Shown here in pieces: positions 48,691-59,986 of a DNA stretch of 64,000 nucleotides. Origin of the DNA: Benincasa hispida (taxonomy: Eukaryota > Streptophyta > Magnoliopsida > Cucurbitales > Cucurbitaceae); the NCBI RefSeq assembly GCF_009727055.1, contig NC_052357.1:2411094-2475093 (forward strand), written 5' to 3'. The translations under genes were made by a program, and so were the position numbers. The number at the start of each line of letters is the position of its first letter. The stretch's first letter is position 1. The notes under the pieces are model-generated. The model ran no database searches, was not told the origin of the DNA, and was given only the letters and a program-made list of their open reading frames with translations.

Positions 48691-50542
48691 GTCGTTTTCC
48701 AACTTTGACTTTCCAATTCAGTAGCATTGTTAAGATCGATCTCTGAGGTCTGAAAATGGAGGGTTACGCTTATGGAATGACTAAAATGTTAGTAAGTTTT
48801 GACAAAAAAATGATAGCTAAATGACTATTGGAATAAGAGTTATTCTGGAGATAGTATTTAGTAAAAAATGTCTTATTTTAATTAAGGAGTATTTGACTGC
48901 CCCTCGGTAGCACTTATTCTAACTCACTATAGTATCGTTGCAAAAATAATTAAATTTTGGGTACATTATTACTTTGTTAAAACATGATTAGGTTTAAAAG
49001 CAATTCACTGATAAAATTTGTTTATATTTTCAGAATGACGAGTTCTTTAGTACAACTATTGGCTTCTAATAAACTTACTGGGGATAACTATGCTACGTGG
49101 AAATCAAATTTGGATACAATACTGGTGATAGATGATCTACAGTTCGTTTTAACAGAGGAGCGTCCTCTCGTTCCTAGCTCAAATGCAAACTGAAATGTTT
49201 GAGATGAATACGACAGATGGATCAAGGCTAATGAGAAAGCCTGTGCCTATATTCTTGCTAGCATATCTAATGTATTGGCCAAGAAACATGAACACCTATT
49301 GAATAAACAAACACTATTAGTAGTAGATGATTTGAGCTTTGTGTTAACAGAGGAGCGTCTTCCAGTTCCCAGTTCAATGGCAACCCGAAATTTTCGGGAT
49401 GTGTATGATAGGTGGGTAAGGGCAAATGAAAAAGCCCGGGCCTATATCTTGGAAGTATATCTGATGTACTTAATAAGAAACATGAGGTCATGCCCATAGC
49501 TCGTGAGATCATGGCATCATTATAGAAGTTGTTCGGACAATCGTCATCATCTATTAGACATGAAGCTATCAAATATGTGTGTGTGACATGTATGAAGGAT
49601 GGGACCAACGTAAGAGAACAAGTTCTCGACATGATGGTCCATTTTAACATTGCGGAGGCTCATGGAGCTATGATAGATGAAACAAGTCAAGTGAGTATGA
49701 TAATGGAGTCTCTTTCTGAGAGCTATCTACTGTTCAGGACAAATGTTGTCATGAACAAAATCACTGATAATTTAACGATGTTGTTGAATGAATTGCAAAC
49801 TTATCAATCGATGATGAAACTCAAGGAAAAAGAAATAAATGTTATTTCTAAACTAAAAAAGTTTTACAAAAGGTCTAGGTCTGGTACGAAACCCGTTGAT
49901 GATAAGAAAGCTGGTTCTTCTTCTTCTTCTAAGGATAAAACCGTACAGGTGAAAAAGAAAGAAAAATGGAAAAAGAAAACCGCTGCGAAGAAAAACAAAA
50001 CTCCCAAGGGAAAATGTTTCCATTGTGGAGAGGTTGGGCATTGGAAGCGTAATTGCCCAAAATATTTGACTGAAAAGAAAGCAGAAAAGAATAAACTAGG
50101 TAAATATGATTTACTAGTTGTTGAAACATGTATAGTGGAAAATTCTCACATTACCTGGATATTAGATTCAGGTGCCGCAATCATGATTGTACTTTTCTAC
50201 AGGAAACTAGTTCTTGGAGAAGACTTTCTGAATATGAGATAACTTTCAAGGTGGGTACAGGTAAAGTCATTTCAGCTGAAGCAGTGGGAGACGTGAAGTT
50301 GTTTTTTGGAGATTCTTTTATCCTACTCAAGAATGTGTTCTTTGTACCTAAGATGAAAAATCTGATCTCCATTTCTTGTCTTTTAGAGAATATGTACAGT
50401 GTATCTTTTGAATATAATGAAGTGTTTGTTTATAAAAGAGTGTTCATATTTGTTCTACTAGACTTACAAATAACTTATACATATTACAACCAACAGAAGC
50501 AAAATTTTTTTTTTTTTAAATATAAAGATGTTTAAAACAACT
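48691..50542 (+). pseudogene. Copia C leader, gag and protease (fragment of another subfamily)
   Basis: Gag starts near 49035 ('SLVQLLASNKLTGDNYATWK'). The N-terminal block is present twice: 'VIDDLQFVLTEERPLVPSS' (49126-49182) and 'VVDDLSFVLTEERLPVPSS' (49317-49373), each followed by a 'YDRW..ANEKA.AYIL' segment. A 237-codon open piece (49529-50242) ends in an intact zinc knuckle, C-x2-C-x4-H-x4-C (50015-50056), and 'ITWILDSGAA' (protease). The sequence stops at 50542, where a gypsy LTR begins. It is only about 65% like the gag of A at protein level, so it is not the missing half of the A/C element. Confidence 0.85.
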
Positions 50543-50689
50543 TGTGAGGTTTGGACGCATGTTGGCCGAGGCATTGGCAAGAGGCATTGCCAAAAGTTGC
50601 TCATGCGTCGAGGCTGCATGAGCGAGAGCGAGAGAACGAGATAATGAACGTAAGGCACTGGGCAGAGGATCATGTAGCTATAGGCGGCG

Positions 50690-51345
50690 CTAAACGATGT
50701 GAAGTGATGCGCTAGACGATAGAGCTATACGATAGGCAATAGCACTACACGATCAGTGTAACTACTAGACGATAGGTGTGGAAGCTAGACGATAGCACTA
50801 AACGATAACGCTAAACAATAAGCTTAAACACTAAATGATGCATTAGGCGTAGGTGCTGGGCGATAGATGCAAGCACTACACGATAGGTAGAGTGCTGGAT
50901 GATGGGCATTGTGCGATAGACGCAAACGCTGGGCGATGGCATTACATGATGAGCGGGCGCATTAGACGATGGGCGTGATGGGTTAGACGATGGGCGTCAA
51001 CGCTACACGATGGAGCTAAACGATAGGCGCATGAGTTATGCGATAGGTTATGTGTTGAATGATGAGCATTAACGAGATTGTTATCAGTGAAAGATACGCG
51101 AAAGCGAGATCGTTGAGAGCGAGAAATCACTAAACGATTGAGCAATGCGATGGGGCATAAGTACTATGCGATGGGAAGCAAGCAGTAGACAATTGGCAAT
51201 AGCGAGAGGGGTGGATGAGGCACGATAGTGAGAGGGCTGAATGTTAAGTGGCAACGAGAGATTCATTAAACGATGGAGTTGTGCGATGAAGTGCAAGAGT
51301 TACACAATGGACTAAACGATGGGCCAAGTGCTTAGGCGATGGTAA
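50690..51345. repeat. CGAT(A/G)GGC-type irregular repeat array in U3
   Basis: More than 30 imperfect copies of 'aaacgat', 'gacgataggc' or 'gcgatgggc' with variable spacing, upstream of the TATAAATA at 51553. Two short overlapping minus-strand frames here are by-products of the repeat. Confidence 0.75.
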
Positions 51346-51552
51346 GGCTTGTGTTATGCAAGGCTGGTGAGCTCACCCAGACAAATGGTGAACCAAGAAA
51401 AGGTTAAGTTTGGGTTATTAGGAATTGGACGAATAGAGTTTAATGAAAAGGAAGACTTATGCATGAGGAAGACAACTCAAGCAGGTGAGTGGCAAGGAAG
51501 AAGGTGGTGGCAAAACATGGTGCAAAAACTCCAAATTATCGGTTCCTTAGCC

Positions 51553-51560
51553 TATAAATA
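51553..51560 (+). promoter_or_regulatory. TATA box of the gypsy LTR
   Basis: TATAAATA followed by a C/A-rich leader ('cttcttcaatttataaccc'). The equivalent in the LTR at 7549-10491 is 8780-8787 on the minus strand. Confidence 0.6.
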
Positions 51561-52030
51561 CCACCATAAGGTGCTTCTTCAATTTATAACCCAAATCCTC
51601 TTTAAAGAACATTAGGAAGAGTGTTAGAGGGTAGATTTAGAAAAGACTATACATTGATCATCAAGGGCATGCGTTGGTAGAAAGACCATGCGTTGATCAT
51701 GAAGTTCCAAGAGGAGGAGATGTTGTCAGATAGTGAAGTCTGGAAGCAATATCAATTTGAGATGAGGAGTTCTCCTAGACTACTCATGAGTTTTAAGTGA
51801 TTTTAAAGCTAGCTGAAAGAGGTTCAGATGTTGTTTAGTGGTTCAGTGATTTTAAAGCCAGTTTTAAGTGATTTAGAAGAGACTACTCAGTTGTTGTTTA
51901 TTTCCTTGACTTAAAGTTTACTGAGAGTAAAGAGGTTCAGATGTGCAGTAGGTATCACAAAAGGGTGGTATCTACGGTCCTTCACGTCTCTCCTCAGGCT
52001 TAGAAGATGCACTCGGGACGGGGTGTGACA

Positions 52031-52919
52031 TGCCCAATATGTTCTTGGAATCCAAATTGATCGGAATCACAAGAATAGAATAATAGCATTATCTCAAGCA
52101 TCTTATATTGACAAGATGTTGTCAAGGTATACCATGAAAAATTCCAAAAAGGGTATGTTACCTTTTAGACATGGAATTTATTTGTCTAAGGAACAATGTC
52201 TTAAGAAACCTCAAGAAGTTGAGAAAATGAAAAGAATTTCTTATGCATTAGCAGTTGGAAGGTTAATGTACGCTATGTTATGTACACGTCCCAGCATATG
52301 CTTTGCAGCTGGAATTATCAGCAGGTTTTAGTCCAACCCTGGACATAACAATTGGACTGTTGTTAAGAACATCCTCAAGTATCTTTGGAGAACGAGGGAT
52401 TATATACTCGTGTATGGTCCTAAGGATTTGATCCTTATGAGATACATTGATTCTGATTTTCAGATTGATGTAGAATCTAGGAAATCTACTTCAGGATCAA
52501 TATTCACTCTTAACAGAGGAGCAATAGTGTGGAGAAGCATAAAACAGAGTTGTATTGATACATGCCGAATATGTAGCTGCATGTGAAACAACTAAAGAAG
52601 TAATATGGCTCAGAAAATTTTTGATGGATTTAGAAGTGGTTCCAAATATGCATGTACCGATCACTCTGAATTGGGATAACAATGGAGTTGTTGCTAACTC
52701 AAATGAATGAAGGACCACAAACGTGGAAAACACATCGAGAGAAAGTACCATCTCATCAGGGAGATAGTACACAGAGGAGACGTGATAGTCATGAAAATAG
52801 CCTCTGAAGATAATCTTGCCGATCCATTTACGAAGATCCTCATGACTAAAGTGTTCGAGGGTCACTGGTCGGATTGGGACAATGAACTTCATAAATCTAT
52901 GGCAAGTGGAAGAATGTGA
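52031..52919 (+). pseudogene. Copia A/C 3' arm: end of reverse transcriptase and RNase H (broken)
   Basis: Begins inside reverse transcriptase ('AQYVLGIQI' region) and runs to the end of RNase H: 'MLSRYTMKNSKKGMLPFRHG', 'LMYAMLCTRPSICFAAGIIS', then the terminal segment 'EDNLADPFTKILMTKVFEGH' (52806-52865) and the natural stop at 52917-52919. It is about 92% identical to 27052-27768 by eye, so both copies derive from one element or close sisters. Confidence 0.88.
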
Positions 52920-53010
52920 AGGGTATATAGATGCCTTACTTTATTGTATTTACTCTTTTCTCAAATATTATATATTTGTATATATATGTAACCCACTGGA
53001 GTTTTAGTCC

Positions 53011-53021
53011 AAGTGGGAGAT
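53011..53021 (+). other. Polypurine tract of Copia A/C
   Basis: AAGTGGGAGAT immediately before the 3' LTR. Confidence 0.8.
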
Positions 53022-54938
53022 TGTTGGAAATGTTCTAAAACTCGCATTTCGTAATCATGGAAACATATTCTATTTATTAATAAAAGTATTATTGAAGAAT
53101 TTATTCAATAAAAATGTTATTAAAATTGCATTATGTTATAAAATCCAATAATAAATCCATGGCTATAGTATGAATACTATGACTTTATGTAGAAAAATAA
53201 AAGAGGATCAAGTTATAGTATATAGTCAAAAAGGTCTATAAGTATATGGATGAGATTGGATACCTCATCTTGGGGACACTATGGATTCGACCTACTTTGT
53301 ATACTAATACAAACCACATGATCCCAAAATCGTTCATGTGGAGACATGCATGTGGAGACATGCGAGTGGAGACATCCTATGCAAAAGAGCTTTTGAACAA
53401 GATCAGACAACGAAATAATCACTTTTCTTTATAACGACCGTTTACTGTTAAAACTGAATATTTAAATTTGATGACCTATAGTAACTCGATCTTAATCTTG
53501 AGCTAACTATGAACTTTTGTTTGCTCAGGATTATCCTTTGATATGCATAGGTGAGAGTAGTTCAACAACATTGCTCAACAAGCCTCCATTTTGGGGATAT
53601 GACCGGATAGATAGCTGGCACATAGTCTTTGAGATGAAATTCACTCCTACTCATTTTAGGGTTAGTAAATAGGTTGTTTCCTTATATTCTGATTCTTGGT
53701 CTTGAACAAAGGGGTCGTGCCCCCTCATGGCCGAGAGGGACAGGGTTTATTAGTTGAACTATAAACCAATTGTTCAATAGAGGATCAGTGGGACCTTAAG
53801 GAGTAAGATATATTTACAGGGGTAAAATGGTAATTTTGACCTAGCTGTAAATTCGAACGACCTGTGAAAGATCTACTTACTGATCATAGTTAAATCAAGT
53901 GGACATAAATATATCTACAGTGAGAAGAGTGCAACCATCGAGCTATAGTGGTATGTCTCTGTGACTAACGAATATTGATTAATTTGGATTAAAGAGTTTA
54001 ACCGATTAATCTCAAATTATTGGAGCTCACGATCTGTAGGTCCATAAGGTCCCTCTACTAACTCATAAAACATTACACCTTAGATTAGAATATTGAGCGA
54101 ATTTGAAGTGTTCAAATTCAAAATCAGGGTTTTCAAATTCAATTTAGTGTTTGGATAATTATATTCGATATACTTAAACGTTTAAATTTATCAAAATTAA
54201 ACGTAAATTAGAGAGTTTAAAATATTTAGATATTGATTACATGAATAGGGATTCACGTTTAAATAAGGTGTTTTATTAATTTAATATTTGATATTAAATT
54301 ATTATTTATTTAATTAAATTTGTTTAATTAATTATTTAAATCAAATTAAATCATTTGAAATTAAGAAAATTCAATTTTGGATATTGAATTTTAGTTTTAA
54401 TTTAATTTAAGTTGAAAAATTGAATTAAACTAAAAATAGAAATGCATTTAGTGGAATTATCCCATTTTTGGGTGTATTTTAGTGCATTATTCTATAATTT
54501 AATACCTAGGCCACTCATAAGTGCAATTTGAAGTGTCAAATTGCTGAATGAGTGAGTGCTTGCATGTTTGAGCTTGATAAAAGCTTTATTTTCTGAAAAT
54601 ATTCATTCATGCAATCTGAATTTTGAAAAGTATTCAGGAAAAACTATTTTTGCTCTCAAACCTCTCTATTTTCCACTTTAATCCAACACAATTTAGAGTT
54701 TCTACCACTCAATCTAAGGCTGAGAATAGTAGAAAAGTTCCTCTTGGTAGTCTACTAGAAATTTGGAGATCGAATTCGTGGAGTTTAGCTAGGATCAAGA
54801 GTATTTCTACAAATGTATACTCATATGAACCCTCTTTTTATGAAAACTGTTTTAAGCATGCTTTTGAACTCAAATTAAGTGTAATTAGAGTGCTTAATGA
54901 TTTTGTTTGCTTCTCTTTTATGCATGTTTATCCTATCA
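53022..54938 (+). mobile_element. 3' LTR of Copia A/C
   Basis: Begins TGTTGGAAATG and ends TTTATCCTATCA, followed by CTTGG (54939-54943), identical to the five bases before the LTR at 2221. A small local duplication ('catgtggagacatgc') lies at 53336-53365. Length 1917 bp. Confidence 0.9.
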
Positions 54939-55935
54939 CTTGGTTGTTGCCCATGTAGACGATTTCTCCATCAATTTCCTTGTAGGTGTTGAACCATGGT
55001 CTCATAGGGGTCATATGGTAGGTGCATCTAGAGTCCAAGACACAATCATGTTTCCCAAGGGGGTTTACATGATTGGTCTTTTCTTGTGTTGAGGCTAGTG
55101 CATCAGAGTAGATAAAGGAGCCTTCTACAACGGAGGTTTCAGGCTATTTGCCTTTGGTCTCTTTCTTTTTTCCTGATTCTTTCTCTTTAGAATAAAACAA
55201 TCTTTGATCTGTGGCTTGTTTTTTTTTTTTTTTTTTCTGTAAGTATAATTCCACTGCAATTTTCTGTTTAGGCTTATTCTCATCTGTATGTTGTTGTTTT
55301 CCTCCCCTTGAGTGATTTGGCTTGAAATTTCATTTCACAAACGACCCTTTACCACTAGGTTGTTCCTTCTTCACTGATTGTAATTCAAGTTCTCTTATTC
55401 TTAAGGTCGTGATGATTGCATTGATGGTTATAGTATCCTTTCCGTATTTCAAAGCATTCTTAATTTCTCTATAGGAGTCTAATAGAGAGTTTAGAAGACA
55501 TAAACCTCATTTTCATCATCAATTTTCTCCTCAATGTTATTAAATCAACAACAATTTTCTTAAATTCATCAAGGTTGTCAGAAAGTGATCTTGATGAGTC
55601 CATTTTGAAAGTAAAGTACCTCTCCCTTAGGTACATCTAATTTGGAAGATCCTTAGTTGCATACAAATCTTCCGGCTTAGTCCAAATCCTGTAGGCTATA
55701 TCTTGATCAAGGACTTGCCTCAAAACATTGTCACTCAGATTTAGAACCAAGGTACCGTATTGTGCCAGCACCCGATCTTCTTTCTCTTGAGCTGTGACTA
55801 TACTTGGTAGAGAAGATGAATCAAGAAGGGCGTATGAGCATTCTGTTGGCCAAGAATGGCTCTGATTTTGGCGTTCCACAGGCCAAAATCACCCTTTCCA
55901 TCGAATTTCTCTACTTCAAATCTTGCTACTGCCAT
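54939..55935 (-). pseudogene. Copia element D gag and protease start (broken)
   Basis: The minus-strand start codon is at 55933-55935 ('MAVARFEVEKFDGKGDFGLW'). 'GLWNAKIRAILGQQ' and 'VLRQVLDQDIAYRIWTKPED' (Copia gag) follow, then a zinc knuckle region near 55300, and at the left end the protease/spacer segment '..EIDGEIVYMGNNQ'. The next codons lie at 2022-2220. Frameshifts occur near 55880 and 55500. Confidence 0.85.
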
Positions 55936-55995
55936 GACTTCACTGAATCTTGATTCTTGATTCTCCAAGAACTGAAATCTTGATAGTTTTTATGC

Positions 55996-56007
55996 GCTTT
56001 GATACCA
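55996..56007 (-). other. Primer-binding site of Copia D
   Basis: The minus strand reads TGGTATCAAAGC, four bases after the LTR end ACA, confirming D's orientation. Confidence 0.85.
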
Positions 56008-56011
56008 ATTT

Positions 56012-56650
56012 TGTTGGGCCAATGTTTATCTTTTTAGGCCCAATTCATGGAGAAGCTCGATCTAACTTGTAGAAATGAGTTAGGTGAAAAGAAAGGTTGA
56101 GGAATGTCCACGTTATTAAGCTGAATGAAACACACATGGTGAAAAACTTAGTGTAGATAAAACATACATCTCACTTAGTTCAACGCATACCACTTTCACT
56201 GAACACGATTTTTACATGAATTCCTGTCTTCCACTTGACCTTTTGCATCTTCTTGTATGCACGCAACAAACTTAGTGTAGATAAAACTCATTTAGCATTT
56301 ACTTCGTATCCTTCTATATTAACTACAACATAAACCCTGTGTTAGCTCTAATCTAAATTCGTGAGTTCGACCCTGGACTTACGAGGAACCTGAATTAGAT
56401 TTATACTTGGATCCGATTTAGGAAAACTTGAACGCATAAGGAGGAGTGTCACGCATCCCTACACGCATCACTAACACATCATCAACGCATCATTCATACT
56501 CTCACTTGTACCCTATTTTTCCACTTTCCTCACATAATACACTCCTAGTTCGCATCACGAGGAACACGAACAGTAACCCTGCCACAACTGCTACATCGCT
56601 ACATCCTCTCAGGGTTTCAAGGGTAACACACATCTAGCAGGTTCACATAC
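56012..56650 (-). mobile_element. 5' LTR of Copia D, with a probable Athila LTR fragment
   Basis: The left end TGTTGGGCCAATG is the reverse complement of the LTR 3' end. Part of this stretch (56357-56440, 'tcgaccctggacttacgagg', 'aggaaaacttgaacgcat') resembles the Athila LTR (22077-22120, reverse strand) and is probably a separate old insertion or fragment. I cannot fix D's outer LTR edge. Confidence 0.6.
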
Positions 56651-57295
56651 GCCTTTTTCATGTGAAACAACGTAAAAAAACATTGTTAATCAGAATCTCT
56701 ATCTCCATCAGTTTTTCCACTTCAAGTAGCTCTCCTTTCAGTACTTTTCGTGCCTTAATATCTTCTTTACTCCACTCATTTGCTTCTTCCACCGCTTCCT
56801 CATCCTTCTCCAGCATGGCGGAATCGTAACCATCCTTGTGTCCTTTAGGTTTCTTGGCGGCGAACTAGACCTAGAATATTGATGGACAATGATGAGTGGA
56901 TGAAAAAGGTAAGAGGCAGTGACTTATTGAATCAGATCGAGGAAATTGGAGACCTTATTCATCATTATCCCTTTCTTCTTTTTCTTGAAAGTGGTACCTC
57001 GAGAAGAAAATGAAGAAGAAGGTAGAAGTAATGGATTTGAAACGAGGAAAAAGGGAAAATGGAAAAATGGGTTTGAAGGAGAATGGGAAATAAATGTAAA
57101 AGAGTGAGAGAAGCGGCAATAATGTGTGAAAAAACGTAACTTTAATTTAGGCAGCAACTTAAATACGAGAGGTAACAAAGAACGCACTTTTTTTTTTTTT
57201 TTTTTCCAAACTTTGGTTTTTGGATTCAAACTTTCCATAGCATTTTCAATAAAATGCTATAGCAAAAAGCTATTGAAAATGTATTTGTTGTAGTG
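56651..57295. mobile_element. CACTA transposon end fragment, unit B copy
   Basis: Paralog of 27769-28376, about 90% identical, ending in GTTGTAGTG with the same inverted subterminal motif 'agcattttcaataaaatgct' / 'agctattgaaaatg'. The junction with D's LTR shares CCTTTTTCATG with the junction of unit A to Copia A. Confidence 0.55.
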
Positions 57296-58716
57296 AGTAT
57301 ATTTGAAAAAAGTGTTTTTTTGGATGAAAAAAAAAATGTAAGATAGGAAAAAACTTGTTCCTTTTTGAAAATGTACATTGAAAAAATTGCATGTTTAACT
57401 AAAATTGAATTTTAAAGTAAAAATTTATACAACAAATACATGTTTAACTGTACTTCTAGAAAAATCTAGGTGAAATGAAGTAAATTAATTTGGTACATTT
57501 AAACTTGAAATATGAAAAGTAGCTATTAATGGTTGGTAAATAAATACTGAATTATTTTATTTCTAATTATAATAGCTAAAATAGCCCTATTACACTTTTT
57601 TTTATTTTATAATATATTTATATTTAAATAATTGTTTAGAATGATTTTTTTTTTTTGCTCTAAATTACTTTTAAAATATTATGAAAAATAACTTTATTTA
57701 AAAAATATAATATGGTATAATTGTTTTAAACCATGGATGCATTCAACTTATGAAAATCAGAAAATATAAATTTAATAAGATATGAGAAAGAAATAAATAT
57801 ATGAAATAAATCTTAATTTTAAAGAATAAAATTAAAATTGATTTAGAACTGTAACCTATTTTATGAAAATCAAAAGTTGGTAGATAACTAATTTTAAAAT
57901 AGGCTTGAAATAAAGTATTTTTAGATGTGATTTTAAGAAATTCAATCTGATCTGATTTACAAAACGCAAAAATAAAAACGATTAAAATTTGGGTTTAATC
58001 ACTTTTATCCCTTCCAACAGCAACCCGACCATATGTTAGTTTAGATTTAAAAAATGTATTGGATATTAAGATAATTTGTTCTATATATTTTCCCCTCAAC
58101 CATATGTTAGTTTAGATTTACAAATATTAATCTTTTCAACTGCAAGTTGAAATCTTTCCCTCTGTGTTGAAAACCTTGGGATCATTATATACGAATTTTA
58201 GTTCAAGATTACCTATTCGTATTTAAATGTAATAACATAGATCTTAAGATGAATTTGTACTCGACAAAAAAAAAAAAAAAAGTGAATTATATATATTTTT
58301 TATTAAAAAATTATTTTAAATAATAAAATTACTGAAAATATTTATAAATAATAGAAAAATATCATAATCTATCTATATCATTATAGATACATATAGTAAT
58401 ACGGTCTATAGATAGTGAAATTTTGTTATATTTATAAATATTTTAGTTAAAACAACCTTTTCTTAATTTTATTTAAACGTGTTTTAGTCTATTATTTTAG
58501 TAAACAAATTTCTATTTTATTTATTTATTTTTGGTTTAGCTAATTTTAGCTCACGCAAAGTTAGTTAAGTATTTTTAAATAAAAATAGCAATATTTAAAC
58601 TTAGCCTGAAATCAAGCTGTCTAAAGTTGCAGCCATTAAAGTGTCCATGCAGCTTGGAAGAGGAAGGGAGAAAACAAATTAAAGGCTTCATTTTCATCCT
58701 CATCAATCAATCATCA
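57296..58716 (+). repeat. Duplicated upstream region of gene 2
   Basis: The unit B copy of 28377-28458, 35785-35838 and 37284-38558, without the insertions present in unit A. It is nearly identical to unit A for the last 850 bases before the start codon. No additional gene. Confidence 0.85.
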
Positions 58717-58932
58717 ATGGAGAGCAGCATGGCAATGAAATGGGCTTTAATGGCTTGCCTGTTGCTCAGCTCGCTCTCCATCGCCAATTCCGAACCTATT
58801 CAAGATTGCTACAGCTCCTGCTTCGTTGTCTGCGCCGTCACGCCCGGCATCTCCTTCTCCGACTGCCCATCGAGATGTCTGCATTCTTGCAATGGCGGAT
58901 CTAGGAAGGGGGGAAGGAGGTCTCACATATGA
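58717..58932 (+). pseudogene. Gene 2: thionin-like, truncated after the first Cys module
   Basis: 71 codons from the ATG at 58717 (chosen by homology to gene 1) to a stop at 58930-58932. Signal peptide and first module are intact with all six cysteines ('CYSSCFVVC', 'CPSRCLHSC'). Homology ends right after the sixth Cys, replaced by a Gly/Arg-rich tail ('GGSRKGGRRSHI') from unrelated DNA starting 'ggcggatctaggaagg'. The second half of exon 1, the intron and exon 2 are gone. The predicted mature part is about 46 residues. It is either a pseudogene or a shortened single-module peptide; the promoter is preserved, so expression is possible. Confidence 0.75.
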
Positions 58933-59986
58933 TAAGTTCTTATATATGTAACGTATAATAACATTTGAATTATTTCTTCAAGGTTGATTGATACATGCTT
59001 CAGTGGTCAGGATCAGCTCAATTCTTTGTAGTGTGCTCCCTTGACCACGGTTTGACTCCATTGCAGCCATTTATATATTTATACATTATTTTAATTCTCA
59101 ATTTTATTCTCTTAATTTACCCCGATATAACTCTTCTTATCTCATTTTCTAATTTTTCAGACTTATATATTTAAATTTTAATATAATTTTGTAATTAATA
59201 TTATACTATATATCAAACATTAAAAATTAAAAAGTTTAGTCTCTAAAGTTTCTAATTGATAAATCACTAAACTTCTAATTTTGTGTATCATTTGATATAT
59301 ATTAAAAATTAAAGAGTTTAGTCTCTAAAGTTTCTAATTGATAAATCACTAAACTTCTAATTTTGTGTATCATTTGAAAATGTTTTAACAAATCTAATTA
59401 GGTTGAAAACATATTCGAAATTTTAAAGATTTAATTGTTTTATTGGACATAAAGCTTAATTTTGTTTCTAAGTTAGTCTTAAATTTTCACTCTTTTTTTT
59501 TTTTTTTAGCAATTAAATCTTTTTAATTTGTAACTAATAGATACAATGATGTAAGAAAAATGCCCAATAATAAGATCTATAAGATACAAAGTTAAATTTT
59601 ATTTAAAAATCAAAGTCTTGTTCAGTAACCATTTCATTTTTTGTTTTTGGTTTTTGAAAATTAAGTCTATTTTCTCTCTATTTATTACCATGATTTGCAT
59701 CTTTTTTAAGAACAATGGTTGAATTCTTAGCCAAATTTAAAAAACAAAAACAAGTTTTTAAAAGTTTTTTCTCAAAATTTGGCTTGATTTTTTAAAATCA
59801 TTAGTAAAAAGTAGATAAAAAAGAAAGAAATTGGGGGGAAAATAATGTGTATAGGTTTAATTTTTAAAAGTAAAACCAAATGGTTACCTTGAGGCAAAAT
59901 GCATAATGAAAATTAATTATAAAAAACAGATATACATTACATATATACATTACATTACATATATAAAAAACTTATCATGTGTGAGG
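58933..59986. other. Intergenic sequence between gene 2 and a solo LTR
   Basis: The first ~170 bases ('gcggatctaggaagg' to 'ccattgcagcc') look like the edge of an unidentified mobile element that truncated gene 2. The rest is AT-rich without a gene. Simple ATTACAT repeats at 59933-59962. Confidence 0.5.
59221..59378. repeat. 82-bp tandem duplication
   Basis: Two nearly identical copies (59221-59302, 59303-59378) containing 'tttagtctctaaagtttc' and 'cactaaacttctaatttt'; the second lacks the last few bases. Confidence 0.9.

Larger units (their letters stand above)
50543..52030 (+). mobile_element. Ty3/gypsy (chromovirus-like) LTR at a recombination junction
   Basis: Starts TGTGAGGTTTGG and ends GGGACGGGGTGTGACA, the same ends as the reverse-oriented LTR at 7549-10491. 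TATAAATA at 51553-51560 supports plus orientation. The flanks do not match (CAACT before, TGCCC after). The sequence before is Copia protease and after is Copia reverse transcriptase of a different subfamily, so this is not a simple insertion. Length 1488 bp. Confidence 0.82.

Noticed and set aside
50690..51345. CGAT array as a centromeric or satellite repeat
   Set aside because: No fixed monomer length, confined to the U3 of one LTR.
54623..55092. Plus-strand frames of 111 and 61 codons
   Set aside because: The first lies in the 3' LTR of A/C, the second is antisense to element D's gag/protease; neither has a recognisable domain.
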